From: Sphingopyxis sp.
GTDB lineage: Bacteria; Pseudomonadota; Alphaproteobacteria; Sphingomonadales; Sphingomonadaceae
Assembly: GCA_030148985.1 (NCBI GenBank)
Contig: JASBSJ010000043.1
Span: forward strand, 1-64,000
Length of the DNA: 64,000 nucleotides
Direction: 5' to 3'
Positions 24,600-33,484 of the stretch are shown piece after piece. The stretch's first letter is position 1; every line of letters starts with the position of its first letter. Below the pieces are notes generated by a model. The model was not told where the DNA came from. It was given only the letters and a program-made list of their open reading frames with translations, and ran no database searches. A program made the translations under genes and the position numbers.

Positions 24600-26126
24600 T
24601 CAGAAAAAACCCAGTTTCTTGGGGCTGTAGCTCACCAGCATATTCTTGGTCTGCTGATAATGATCGAGCATCATCTTGTGCGTTTCGCGCCCGATGCCTG
24701 ACTGTTTGTAGCCGCCGAACGCCGCGTGCGCGGGATAGGCGTGATAGCAATTGGTCCATACGCGCCCCGCCTGAATGGCGCGGCCAAAGCGATAACAAGT
24801 GTTGGCATCACGGCTCCACACCCCGGCGCCAAGGCCATAGAGCGTGTCATTGGCAATCGCGAGCGCCTCGTCCTCGTCCTTGAAGGTGGTGACGGAGACG
24901 ACGGGACCGAAGATTTCCTCCTGAAAGATCCGCATCTTGTTATGGCCCTTGAACACCGTCGGCTGGACATAATAGCCGCCCGACAGCTCGCCGCCGAGGT
25001 CGGCCGCGCCGCCGCCGATCAGCAGCTCGGCGCCCTCCTGCTTGCCGATATCGATATAGGAGAGAATTTTCTCGCGCTGTTCGGACGAAGCCTGTGCGCC
25101 GATCATCGTCGCGGGGTCGAGCGGGCTGCCCTGAACGATCGCCGCGACGCGCTGCAACGCGCGCTCCATGAAACGGTCATAGATGCTCTCGTGGATCAGC
25201 GCGCGGCTCGGACAGGTGCAAACCTCGCCCTGATTGAGCGCGAACATCACGAAGCCCTCGATCGCCTTGTCGAAGAAATCATCGTCGGCGCGCGCGACGT
25301 CCTCGAAGAAGATGTTCGGCGACTTTCCGCCCAGTTCCAACGTCACCGGGATCAGATTCTCGCTGGCATATTGCATGATGAGCCGGCCCGTCGTCGTCTC
25401 GCCCGTGAAGGCGATCTTGGCGATGCGGCTCGACGAGGCGAGCGGCTTGCCCGCCTCCAGCCCAAATCCGTTGACGATGTTGAGCACGCCCGGCGGCAGC
25501 AGATCGCCGACCAGGTCGATCCAAACCATGATCGACGCCGGTGTCTGTTCGGCGGGTTTCAGCACGACGCAATTGCCCGCCGCGAGCGCGGGCGCGAGCT
25601 TCCAGCACGCCATCAGCAGCGGGAAGTTCCAAGGGATGATCTGGCCGACGACGCCCAGTGGCTCGTGGAAATGATAGGCGACGGTGTCCTGGTCGATCTC
25701 GCCGATCGAACCCTCCTGGCCGCGAATGACACCAGCGAAATAGCGGAAATGGTCGATAGCGAGCGGAAGGTCGGCAGCCGTTGTCTCGCGAATCGGCTTG
25801 CCGTTATCCCACGTCTCGGCGAGCGCGAGCCGATCGAGATTGGCCTCCATACGGTCGGCGACGCGGTTCAGAATCAGCGCACGCTCGGCGACAGGAGTAC
25901 GCCCCCAGCTATCCTTCGCAATATGCGCGGCATCGAGCGCGGCTTCAATATCGGACGCGTCGGACCGGGCGATCTCGCCCGCCACCTTGCCGGTGATCGG
26001 GGAGATATTCTCGAAATAGCGGCCCGACCTGGGCGCCACCCAGCGACCGCCAATGAAATTATCATAGCGCGCGGCGAACGGCGCCTTCAGCGTGGTTTCG
26101 GGACGGTCTTCAACGAGCGTGGTCAT
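24600..26126 (-). CDS. NAD-dependent aldehyde dehydrogenase (acetaldehyde type)
   Basis: A 508-residue ALDH superfamily enzyme: [19 protein letters not shown], the NAD-binding FTGETTTGR, catalytic Glu in [14 protein letters not shown], and the catalytic Cys in [13 protein letters not shown] (the AldB/Exa[10 protein letters not shown] motif rather than GQxC). It closes with [20 protein letters not shown]. It oxidises acetaldehyde and other short aldehydes to acids. With EutBC nearby it would convert the acetaldehyde from ethanolamine into acetate. The start at 26126 is supported by GAAGAGGA. An AcoR-like regulator gene lies immediately upstream. Confidence 0.92.
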   Translation of the reverse strand: MTTLVEDRPETTLKAPFAARYDNFIGGRWVAPRSGRYFENISPITGKVAGEIARSDASDIEAALDAAHIAKDSWGRTPVAERALILNRVADRMEANLDRLALAETWDNGKPIRETTAADLPLAIDHFRYFAGVIRGQEGSIGEIDQDTVAYHFHEPLGVVGQIIPWNFPLLMACWKLAPALAAGNCVVLKPAEQTPASIMVWIDLVGDLLPPGVLNIVNGFGLEAGKPLASSSRIAKIAFTGETTTGRLIMQYASENLIPVTLELGGKSPNIFFEDVARADDDFFDKAIEGFVMFALNQGEVCTCPSRALIHESIYDRFMERALQRVAAIVQGSPLDPATMIGAQASSEQREKILSYIDIGKQEGAELLIGGGAADLGGELSGGYYVQPTVFKGHNKMRIFQEEIFGPVVSVTTFKDEDEALAIANDTLYGLGAGVWSRDANTCYRFGRAIQAGRVWTNCYHAYPAHAAFGGYKQSGIGRETHKMMLDHYQQTKNMLVSYSPKKLGFF

Positions 26127-26230
26127 GCGTGGATCCTCTTCCTCGGGCTGGTGCCGTTCGCGCGGCATCGGGAAGAGCAAACTACGCCCGCCGGACGGAC
26201 CGAAAAAGCGCAGGCGCCGCCGTGACGGGG

Positions 26231-26258
26231 CAATCTGTCTCGTTATCGAGACAGATTG
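26231..26258. promoter_or_regulatory. Perfect 12-bp-arm palindrome upstream of aldehyde dehydrogenase
   Basis: CAATCTGTCTCG (26231-26242) and its exact reverse complement (26247-26258) flank TTAT. It lies 105 bp upstream of the dehydrogenase start and just after the regulator stop. No T tract follows on either strand, so an upstream activator site for the AcoR-like regulator is favoured over a terminator. Confidence 0.6.
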
Positions 26259-26270
26259 ATGCGGAAAACC

Positions 26271-27227
26271 TCAGTGGCGAAGGCCGGCGCGCGCGAGGCG
26301 CCGATACAGCGTCGCGCGGCCGATGCCGAGCAGGCGCGCGGCCTCGCTCGCGTTGCCGCCCGCACGGGCGAGGGCCTGCCGTAACACGGCGCGGTCGCCA
26401 TCCTCGAACGAGGGCGAAGTGCCAGTGCCGAGCAACTGGTCGAGTGGGCGCGGCTCGCCGAGCACGCCTTCTTCCAGCCCGAGCCGCAGCCGCGCGGCGC
26501 GGCTGGCGCCGACCACCAGATTGTCTCGGTCGGCGGCAAGCAACGCGGTGCCCGTCGCCGCATCGTCGGCGAGAAAAATTATCCGCTGTCCCTCGAAATG
26601 GCGGCAGAAATAGTCGCGTTCGATACGGCGCGCAGCGTCGCGGACGAGCGCTGCAATCATTTCAACGACGGCCGGCCCATGGTCGTCGCGACAGGTCGAT
26701 ACATCGAGCGCGGCGATCAGCCGCCCTTGCGGATCGTGCACCGGCGCGTCCATGCAACTAATCCCGACGTTGCGGCTCGCGAAATGCTGATCGCGGTGGA
26801 TCACCACCGGGCGATTTTCGACAAGGCAGGTGCCGATGCCGTTCGTCCCCTCGTCGGCCTCGCCCCAGCGCGCGCCTTCGGCCAGACCGCCGCGATCGAA
26901 ATCGGGCTCGTCGCCCGCCCCGACCCGCCGCTCGAGAATGATGCCCTGTGCATCGCTGAAGATCACGCCGCATCCCGACCGCCCCACCGCACGATACATC
27001 TGGTCGAGAACCGGGTTCGCGACGTCGAGCAACGCCCGATGCGCCTCGCGCAAATGCCGCAGCTGCGACGCCTCGACAGATTCGCGCTGGCCGTTCACTT
27101 CGGGATCGAGCCCGTGATGGAGCGCCGACCGGCACCAGGAAGCGGCGATGTCGGACACCGCCGCACCGCTTGGCGAGCGAACAATGTCCAGCACGATGCC
27201 GGCGTGAAGATGGCGGTTGCGGTCCAT
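26271..27227 (-). CDS. AcoR-like GAF/Fis regulator lacking the AAA+ domain
   Basis: A 318-residue regulator. The N-terminal GAF-type sensor (about 60-210: GVIFSDAQGIILERR, GTNGIGTCLVENRPVVIHRDQHF, CMDAPVHDPQGRLIAALDVS) is typical of AcoR/acetoin-type activators, and the C-terminus is a Fis helix-turn-helix (LARAGGNASEAARLLGIGRATLYRRLARAGL). The sigma-54-contacting AAA+ module (GAFTGA, Walker motifs) normally between them is absent, so it cannot be a standard enhancer-binding activator. AAAAGGCGGGAGAG precedes the ATG at 27227. Upstream of the aldehyde dehydrogenase, which it presumably controls. Confidence 0.85.
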   Translation of the reverse strand: MDRNRHLHAGIVLDIVRSPSGAAVSDIAASWCRSALHHGLDPEVNGQRESVEASQLRHLREAHRALLDVANPVLDQMYRAVGRSGCGVIFSDAQGIILERRVGAGDEPDFDRGGLAEGARWGEADEGTNGIGTCLVENRPVVIHRDQHFASRNVGISCMDAPVHDPQGRLIAALDVSTCRDDHGPAVVEMIAALVRDAARRIERDYFCRHFEGQRIIFLADDAATGTALLAADRDNLVVGASRAARLRLGLEEGVLGEPRPLDQLLGTGTSPSFEDGDRAVLRQALARAGGNASEAARLLGIGRATLYRRLARAGLRH

Positions 27228-27286
27228 GGCTCTCCCGCCTTTTAAGCTGGGCAAGCAGCGCGCTGGAGTCAAGGCCGCGCGGCAGG

Positions 27287-27533
27287 TCAGGCCGTACGGC
27301 GTCCCCGCGACGGCTGCGGATGGTTGAGCAAGCTGCGCATCGCGATGCTCGAATGGATGCGCGCGACGCTCGGCAGGCGCGAGAGGATATGCTTGTGGAT
27401 TCCCTCATAAGCCGCCGCGCTCGGGGCTGATGCGCGCAGCAGACAGTCGGCGTCACCGGACATCAGATAACCTTCCTCGATCTCGGGATGCTGTCGGACT
27501 GCTTCCTCGAAACGGTTGAGATAGGCTTCTCGT
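27287..27533 (-). pseudogene. Lrp/AsnC regulator, C-terminal fragment
   Basis: About 80 codons encode the Lrp/AsnC ligand-binding (RAM) domain: EAYLNRFEEAVRQHPEIEEG, YLMSGDADCLLRASAPSAAAYEGIHKHIL and LPSVARIHSSIAMRSLL. The N-terminal helix-turn-helix is missing; the frame instead runs upstream into unrelated sequence that belongs to an integrase fragment in another frame. The gene has therefore been cut, probably by the mobile element next to it. Confidence 0.75.
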
Positions 27534-27539
27534 GCTGAT

Positions 27540-27726
27540 ATAGCTGGAACCGCCGAATATCCTCGGTCGTCGCCGTATCGGGAGGCCGCCCTAGGAATGC
27601 AGTAAGGCGCCGGACGTGGCGGATATAGTCCTACTGGGTATGCTGACCTAGGCGGCGCATCATCATATCGTGCTGCATGCGCTGGCGAAGCGGGGTGACA
27701 GGGGCGTCGGTCGTAACGGTAGTCAT
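27540..27726 (-). pseudogene. IS91-type tyrosine integrase, N-terminal fragment with stop codon
   Basis: The ATG at 27726, preceded by GAGGAG, opens a frame MTTVTTDAPVTPLRQRMQHD, then MMMRRLGQHTQ, a TAG stop, and DYIRHVRRLTAFLGRPPDTA with TTEDIRRFQLYQHE. This is the SAM-like N-terminal domain of integrases carried by IS91-type elements (consensus ..TQQDYIR.V..F..FLGRSPDTAT.EDIR.FQ.). The premature TAG replaces a glutamine codon, and the frame ends at the junction with the Lrp fragment. It is non-functional. Confidence 0.7.
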
Positions 27727-27902
27727 AGCATGCTCCTCTTCGTTGAAGGAGCTCCATGATCGGCCTACCTAGCGGCCTTGCTCAACATCCGTGTATCGTC
27801 CGCCGCCTCAGCCCCGGCGCCAGTCCCGCGAAGCGGGTTCGTGCATGAGGCGCAAAGCTGCGTGCGCGCCATTTCTATCAGTCGGCTCGGCATGAGATCT
27901 TG

Positions 27903-29069
27903 CTAGCCCTCGGAGAGAAGCGCTTCGCCCGCTGTCTTCAGCGACATCACCTCGACACCTTCGCCCAGCGGATACCGCTCATCCCCTGGATAGACCAGCA
28001 ATCGCCGGGTCGGAGCCAAATCGCTGCAGGCGTGATGAAAGCCGCGTTCGAGTTTCGGTTGCAGGCTACGTTTGATCTCGACTGCCCAGAGCGCGCCGCC
28101 GGGAAGCGTCAGGAGAACGTCGATTTCGGCGCCCGCGGCCGTGCGGTAGAAATTGGCTCGCGTACCCTCCGGAGCAGCCGCGATCAGCGTTTCGATGACA
28201 AATCCTTCCCAGCTCGCTCCGGCTACGGGATGGCCAAGGACGTCCTCGGCCGTCGACAGGCCAAGCAGTGTGTGCACCAACCCGCTATCGCGGACATAGA
28301 TTCGCGGCGACTTGACCAGCCGCTTGCCGGCATTGTTGTGCCAGGGCTCCAGCCTGCGCACGAGAAGGAGGTCGACCAACAGATCGAGGTAGCTCGCGAC
28401 CGTCTTGTTATCGACGCCAAGGCTTCGCGCGAAGTCGGCGGCGTTGAGGAGGCCTGATTGATGGTGGGCGAGCATCGTCCAGAAGCGGCGCAGCGTCTCC
28501 GCCGCGATCCGCGGGCCGAACATCGGGATGTCGCGTTCGAGATAGGAGCGGATGAAATCCTGCCGCCACCGCTGGCTGGCGCGATCGCTGCCGGCAAGGA
28601 AGCTGTCCGGGAAGCCTCCGCGCACCCACAGGCGCTCGACTTGCCCCTGCCCCACCTCGAGCGCGTCGAGCGGATGCATTTCGAGATAGCTTATGCGTCC
28701 GGCCAGGCTTTCGCCCGACTGGCGCAGGAGATCGATCGACGCCGACCCGAGCAGCAGAAACCGCCCTGCCCGGCGTCCCTTGCGACGACCAGAGTCAATC
28801 AATCCACGGAGTATCTGGAAGAGATTGGGAAGGCGGTGCACCTCGTCGAGGATGACGAGCTTATCCTCATGTTCGGACAGATAAAGCTCGGGTTCGGCAA
28901 GCTTCGCGCGATCGGCGTCGGATTCCAGATCAAGGTAAATCGAAAGCCTCGCCTCGGCGATTTCAAGCGCGAGCGTTGTCTTTCCCACCTGTCGCGGCCC
29001 GATCAGGGCAACGGCAGGCGCTTCCTCCAGCCTTTCCGCCAATTCTGCATAGATTCGCCTACCAATCAT
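27903..29069 (-). CDS. AAA ATPase with DUF4143 domain
   Basis: An ATPase of about 388 residues: Walker A GPRQVGKTTLALEIAEA, Walker B KLVILDEVHRLPNLFQ, sensor FLLLGSASIDLLRQSGESLAGRISYLEMHPL, then a C-terminal DUF4143 region with NAADFARSLGVDNKTVASYLDLLVDLLLVRRLEPW and the nuclease-like FYRTAAGAEIDVLLTLPGGALWAVEIKRS (E..D..EVK-type motif). The family is widespread, often horizontally acquired, with unclear function. The ATG at 29069 is preferred over a TTG at 29096. Single gene between integrase debris and the recombinase module. Confidence 0.85.
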   Translation of the reverse strand: MIGRRIYAELAERLEEAPAVALIGPRQVGKTTLALEIAEARLSIYLDLESDADRAKLAEPELYLSEHEDKLVILDEVHRLPNLFQILRGLIDSGRRKGRRAGRFLLLGSASIDLLRQSGESLAGRISYLEMHPLDALEVGQGQVERLWVRGGFPDSFLAGSDRASQRWRQDFIRSYLERDIPMFGPRIAAETLRRFWTMLAHHQSGLLNAADFARSLGVDNKTVASYLDLLVDLLLVRRLEPWHNNAGKRLVKSPRIYVRDSGLVHTLLGLSTAEDVLGHPVAGASWEGFVIETLIAAAPEGTRANFYRTAAGAEIDVLLTLPGGALWAVEIKRSLQPKLERGFHHACSDLAPTRRLLVYPGDERYPLGEGVEVMSLKTAGEALLSEG

Positions 29070-29275
29070 CCTAGTAATTATGGAGATTGATTCCAAATTT
29101 GCAATGTTAATTTAGAACATGAACGAGATTCGCGATCCGATCGACCTTTCTAAGGCGTCCGATTCTTCGCGCAGAATCGACACCATGCCGGCATCAGCTG
29201 CCGTCGCTTTTTCCAGTAGTGACCCGCGTCGATAGGCAGCTTCGGTCTTGTCCTTTACGATCCCACAGCACGCGG

Positions 29276-29653
29276 CTAGGGACCATCGAACGACGCGATG
29301 CTCGACGCGTCGGGAAACAGCTTGTCGAGAAAAGCAAGCGTGTCAAAGAGACGCGAACGCAACGCAGACACCTCGAGGGCGATCAGCGCATCGCGTCGAC
29401 CAGACGCGATAAGAAGACGCCGCAGCACCTCATCGGAATGCCGGATCAACTCTAATAGATGAATAGCGCGCGGCGCATGCGTCCCGGCAAGCCAATGTTT
29501 GACGCTTCGTTCGCTGGCACCGGTCCAGCGCATCGCGATTTTCACAGCCTGGTGGGTGGGCCCGAGGCCTTCTGTCAGCGCCTCCGCCATGATCGCCGCG
29601 AATGCCAATTCGTCCTTATTCTGGTGCAGGTTCCTGCCCGTTTTCGGCAACAT
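29276..29653 (-). CDS. Small putative DNA-binding protein beside serine recombinase
   Basis: A 125-residue protein with a helix-turn-helix-like centre (GPTHQAVKIAMRWTGASERSVKHWLAGTHAPRAIHLLELIRHSDEVLRRLL), a lambda-repressor-like architecture without close recognition. AAGGAGC lies just before the ATG. It is divergent from the recombinase gene with about 118 bp between starts, so it may regulate the recombinase or act as its directionality partner; this is inference from position only. Confidence 0.65.
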   Translation of the reverse strand: MLPKTGRNLHQNKDELAFAAIMAEALTEGLGPTHQAVKIAMRWTGASERSVKHWLAGTHAPRAIHLLELIRHSDEVLRRLLIASGRRDALIALEVSALRSRLFDTLAFLDKLFPDASSIASFDGP

Positions 29654-29771
29654 ATTGCTGCTCCTTCAAGTCTATACTCGCTAAAAGCTCCTCGACATCG
29701 ACTCGAAGAATACGCGCTGCGACTGGTCGAGGTTGGCTCAATTCCGACGCCCCGATACGGAGTTGACGACG

Positions 29772-31340
29772 ATGCCGAGCTGGCGAACCCATATTGATCC
29801 AGAACGAGGCAAGTCCCCGGTCATTCGCGCTGCGGAATATGTCCGCATGTCCACGGACCATCAGAAATACTCGACCGAAAACCAGGCCGACGCGATCCGC
29901 CACTATGCCGCCGCACGCGGGATCGAGATCATCAAAACCTATGCAGACGAGGGAAAGAGCGGACTGAAAATCCATGGTCGCGATGCCCTCAAGCGGCTCA
30001 TTGAGGATGTCCAGGCGGGAACGACCGACTTCACCATGGTGCTTGTCTACGACGTCAGTCGCTGGGGGCGGTTCCAGGACGCCGATGAGAGCGCCTATTA
30101 TGAATATATATGTCGGCGCGCCGGGATCAGCGTCGAATATTGTGCCGAACAATTCGACAATGACGGCAGCCCCATCGCCACGATCGTAAAGGGTGTCAAA
30201 CGCGCGATGGCGGGCGAATATAGTCGCGAGTTATCCGCGAAGGTTTTTGCGGGCCAAGGCCGCCTTATCGAGAAGGGGTTTCGCCAAGGCGGACCCGCCG
30301 GTTTTGGTTTACGTCGAACCCTGGTCGACGAACATGGCACCGAAAAAGGACTGCTCAAACGCGGCGAGCAGAAGAGCATCCAGACCGATCGCGTCATCCT
30401 CACGCCGGGTCCAGGCGAAGAAATTTCCATCGTTCGCGAAGTCTACCAGGCCTTCGTCCACGAGGGCCGCGCCGAGCATCAGATTGCCGATGACCTGAAC
30501 GCCCGCGGAATCAAGACCGATCTTGGGCGCCCTTGGACTCGAGGTACCGTGCACCAGCTCCTGATCAACGAAAAATATGTGGGCGATAATGTCTGGAACC
30601 GGCAGTCGTTCAAGCTCAAGCAAAAGCGCGTTCGGAACGATCCCGGCACCTGGATCCGGGCACCCGGCGTGTTCCGCGCCATTGTCGAGCGAGATATTTT
30701 CGAGGCCGCGCGGACCATTATCAACGCGCGTTCGTTCCGCTTGTCGGACGAGCAAATGCTCGCCGAGCTTCGCGGCCTGTACGAACGCCGCGGGCTGCTT
30801 TCGGGGTTGATCATTGACGAAAGCGAAGCGCTGCCGTCGAGCAGCGCCTACAGCTCGCGCTTTGGAAGCCTGCTACGCGCTTATAGCCTGGTTGGGTTCA
30901 GACCCGACCGCGACTATCGCTACATCGAGATCAACCGGTCATTGCGCCGGCTGCATACCACCGTTCTGCACGAGGTACTCGAAGGGATGCGCTCCATGGG
31001 AAGCGATGTCCACGAAAACGACGCGTCCGATCAAGTTACGATCAACGGCGAGTTCAGCCTCTCGGTGGTGATCGTCCGCTGCGACCCGACTCCCACGGGG
31101 CTACTCCGCTGGAAGCTGCGCTTCGATACCTCCTTGTCGCCCGATATCACGGTCGTGGTGCGGATGGACCAGTTCAACCAGGTCCCGCTGGATTATTATC
31201 TATTTCCGCACCTCGACCTCGCCGGCGAGCGTTTACGCCTTGCGGAAGACAATGGCCTGAACCTCGACGCATATCGGTTCGAGAACCTAGATTATTTCTA
31301 TGAGATCGCCGCGCCGGTCCGATTTGCGATGGCAGCCTGA
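29772..31340 (+). CDS. Large serine recombinase (resolvase/invertase superfamily)
   Basis: A protein of about 522 residues. The N-terminal resolvase catalytic domain (about 20-170) has AAEYVRMSTDHQKYSTENQADAI (catalytic Ser in RMST), VYDVSRWGRFQDADESAYYEY and YSRELSAKVFAGQ. It is followed by a recombinase domain (GPAGFGLRRTLVDEH, QIADDLNARGIKTDLGRPWTRGTVHQLLINEKYVGDNVWNR) and a C-terminal extension without an obvious zinc cluster. It would integrate or excise DNA between att sites. ATG 29772 (GGAG upstream) is preferred to TTG 29733. Its stop overlaps the start of the first ParB-like gene. Confidence 0.9.
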   Translation: MPSWRTHIDPERGKSPVIRAAEYVRMSTDHQKYSTENQADAIRHYAAARGIEIIKTYADEGKSGLKIHGRDALKRLIEDVQAGTTDFTMVLVYDVSRWGRFQDADESAYYEYICRRAGISVEYCAEQFDNDGSPIATIVKGVKRAMAGEYSRELSAKVFAGQGRLIEKGFRQGGPAGFGLRRTLVDEHGTEKGLLKRGEQKSIQTDRVILTPGPGEEISIVREVYQAFVHEGRAEHQIADDLNARGIKTDLGRPWTRGTVHQLLINEKYVGDNVWNRQSFKLKQKRVRNDPGTWIRAPGVFRAIVERDIFEAARTIINARSFRLSDEQMLAELRGLYERRGLLSGLIIDESEALPSSSAYSSRFGSLLRAYSLVGFRPDRDYRYIEINRSLRRLHTTVLHEVLEGMRSMGSDVHENDASDQVTINGEFSLSVVIVRCDPTPTGLLRWKLRFDTSLSPDITVVVRMDQFNQVPLDYYLFPHLDLAGERLRLAEDNGLNLDAYRFENLDYFYEIAAPVRFAMAA

Positions 31341-32239
31341 TGAGCGCCGTGACGCCTCGGCACATCGAGATGGTTCCCATTTCGCGGATCACCGTCCTCA
31401 ATCCGAGGGCGCGTAACAAGCGGCAGCACCGCGAGATCGCCAACAATATCGAGGCCATCGGGCTCAAACGGCCGATCACCGTCAGTCGCCGCTCGGGGCC
31501 CGGCGGTCCTCGCTATGACCTTGTTTGTGGCGAGGGGCGGCTCGAGGCCTTCCAGATGCTGGGACAGACGGAAATCCCCGCGGTCGTGATCGAAGCGTCC
31601 GAAAGCGAATGTCTGGTGATGAGCCTCGTGGAGAATATCGCGCGGCGCATCCATCGCCCCATCGACATCATGAAAGAGATCGGTGCACTCCATGAGCGCG
31701 GCGACAGCGACCAGGACATCAGCCGAAAGATCGGCGTTAGCCAGTCGTGGGTTGGTCTCGTCCTGACCCTGCTCGACCGCGGCGAGGAACGACTGCTTGC
31801 CGCTGTCGAGACCGGGCTCCTTCCGGTGAGCCTGGCGGTCGAAATTTCGCGCGCGGAAAGCGACGAAGCGCAAAACCTCCTCCTCGATGCCTATGAATCC
31901 GGCAAACTGCGCGGGAAGAAGCTGGCGGCCGCGCGCCGGCTCCTCGATATGCGCCTCAGAAGCGGACATAAGGGGATGCACCCTGGGCGGCTCGGGAGAC
32001 GATGCAACAACCGTAAACTCACGGCTGCGGATCTCATGGATATCTATCAGCGCGAAGCTGAAAAGCAGCGCCTCTTGGTGAAGAAGTCCGATTTCGCGCA
32101 GACCCGCCTCCTTTTCGTCGTCGAGGCGATCAAGGACCTGCTCGCCGACGAGGGATTTACGACCTTGCTTCGCGCCGAAGGACTGGAGCAGATCCCGCGG
32201 GCACTCGAGCTAAGGATGAGCGGCAATGTCATCAACTGA
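31340..32239 (+). CDS. ParB/RepB-like partition protein coupled to recombinase (first)
   Basis: A 299-residue protein with a ParB N-terminal nuclease-like domain (MVPISRITVLNPRARNKRQHREIANNIEAIGLKRPITVSRR, YDLVCGEGRLEAFQMLGQTEIPAVV, SLVENIARR), a helix-turn-helix (DQDISRKIGVSQSWVGLVLTLLDRGEERLLAAVETG) and a RepB-type C-terminal region. The ATG overlaps the recombinase stop (ATGA). No ParA partner is present, so a partition role is doubtful; a role in recombination or regulation of the element is plausible. Confidence 0.88.
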   Translation: MSAVTPRHIEMVPISRITVLNPRARNKRQHREIANNIEAIGLKRPITVSRRSGPGGPRYDLVCGEGRLEAFQMLGQTEIPAVVIEASESECLVMSLVENIARRIHRPIDIMKEIGALHERGDSDQDISRKIGVSQSWVGLVLTLLDRGEERLLAAVETGLLPVSLAVEISRAESDEAQNLLLDAYESGKLRGKKLAAARRLLDMRLRSGHKGMHPGRLGRRCNNRKLTAADLMDIYQREAEKQRLLVKKSDFAQTRLLFVVEAIKDLLADEGFTTLLRAEGLEQIPRALELRMSGNVIN

Positions 32240-33170
32240 GGGGCTTGAGCCTGCCGAGCCAGGCGCAGACGGGCATGTTCGCGTCGCGTTCGAGCGCGAT
32301 TATGTCACCGTCGATATCGGGGCGATCGTGCCGCTAAAGACGCTTCGCGATGGCATTCACGAGAGCAAGAAATATGCCCAGATTGTCAGCTCCATCAAGG
32401 CCATCGGCCTCGTCGAGGCGCCCGTGGTGATCGCGGCTCCGGGGAATTGCGGCCAATATTACCTGCTCGACGGCCACTTGAGGATCGAGATCCTGAAGCA
32501 GCTTTCCTTCGCATCGGTCGAATGCCTAATCGCCACGGACGAGGACACCTACACCTATAACAAGCGCGTCAATCGCCTTCCTCCCGTCCAGGAACACCGC
32601 ATGATTGTCCGGGCGATCGAGCGCGGCGTCGTGCCGGCGCAGATCGCCGATGCGCTTGGTCTCGAAGTCCGAACGGTCAGGCGCCGCTCACGGCTCCTCG
32701 ACGGGATCAGTCCCGATGCCGCCGAAATGCTGAAAGACACCAACTGCCCGGCCGTGGTTTTTGACCTGCTTCGTCGAATGTCGGCGTTGCGCCAGGTCGA
32801 GGCCGCGGACCTGATGATCGGTCAGAATAATTTCACCGCGATGTTTGCCAGGGCGCTGCTTGCCGCGACTCCCGACGATCAACTTGCCAAGCCTCTCAAG
32901 AGCCGGAATGGTGGAGCGGGTAGCCCCAATGCTCAACAATTGGCACGCATGGAGCGCGAACTCGCTGTCCTGCAAACGCGGATAAAATCGGTCGAGGACA
33001 GTTATGGCATCGACAACCTCCACCTGACACTCGCGCGCGGTTATATTGCTAAGCTCCTCGGCAACGCGGGCGTCGTTCGCTGGCTATCGCACAACCGCCA
33101 AGAATATCTGGCGGAATTTCAGCGCATCGCCGAGATCGACACGATCGCTGCCGGCCTCGAAGTGGCGTAA
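32226..33170 (+). CDS. ParB/RepB-like protein coupled to recombinase (second)
   Basis: A 314-residue paralogue-like protein, divergent in sequence from the first: VDIGAIVPLKTLRDGIHESKKYAQIVSSIKAIGLVEAPVVI, YLLDGHLRIEILKQLSFASVECLIATDEDTYTYNKRVNRLPPVQEHRMI, and a helix-turn-helix VVPAQIADALGLEVRTVRRRSRLLDGISPDAAEMLKDT. The C-terminal part matches the RepB plasmid-partition C-terminal domain with a coiled-coil-like stretch near MERELAVLQTRIKSVEDSYG. It overlaps the previous gene by 14 nt, giving a three-gene recombinase-ParB-ParB unit. Confidence 0.87.
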   Translation: MSSTEGLEPAEPGADGHVRVAFERDYVTVDIGAIVPLKTLRDGIHESKKYAQIVSSIKAIGLVEAPVVIAAPGNCGQYYLLDGHLRIEILKQLSFASVECLIATDEDTYTYNKRVNRLPPVQEHRMIVRAIERGVVPAQIADALGLEVRTVRRRSRLLDGISPDAAEMLKDTNCPAVVFDLLRRMSALRQVEAADLMIGQNNFTAMFARALLAATPDDQLAKPLKSRNGGAGSPNAQQLARMERELAVLQTRIKSVEDSYGIDNLHLTLARGYIAKLLGNAGVVRWLSHNRQEYLAEFQRIAEIDTIAAGLEVA

Positions 33171-33280
33171 TTGACGGGGACCCGGACCCGAAAGCGCGGG
33201 GACCGCGGGAGACGCCGCACGCTGGGGCGGATCGATCGCGGAGGTGGGAACGGCGGCGAACCCGCAGCAAGCCCATCGAG

Positions 33281-33340
33281 GCCGGACGCCATAATCCGGC
33301 TGGAGGGGCATGGCGTGTCGAGGGGTCGGCACGCCATGCC
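33281..33340. terminator. Tandem hairpins after the recombinase module
   Basis: Hairpin 1 is GCCGGA/TCCGGC (33281-33286/33295-33300). Hairpin 2 has perfect 11-bp arms GGCATGGCGTG (33307-33317) and CACGCCATGCC (33330-33340). They lie in the 314-bp gap between the second ParB-like gene and the convergent helix-turn-helix gene. No T tract follows. A bidirectional terminator or a recombination-site structure is possible. The rest of the gap holds no recognisable gene. Confidence 0.45.
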
Positions 33341-33484
33341 ACCTCTCCGCTGACAGGTTCAAATCGATCTGGAAATGGCCCAACTCCGACGCCGGGCCGC
33401 GTCGCCAAGCCGGCCACTTTCGAGCAAATTTCGCAACCAAGCGCGTGCGCAACGGCGGCACGGCCTTCTCGATGATCGCAAAGT

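Noticed and set aside
24726-26225. 499-codon plus-strand frame opposite the aldehyde dehydrogenase
   Set aside because: Shadow frame; the dehydrogenase is unambiguous.
26127-26230. Sigma-54 (-24/-12) promoter before the aldehyde dehydrogenase
   Set aside because: No GG-N10-GC pair in good context could be found, and the regulator lacks the AAA+ domain needed for sigma-54 activation.
29119-29235. 38-codon plus-strand frame between the DUF4143 ATPase and the recombinase module
   Set aside because: No ribosome binding site, no recognisable sequence.
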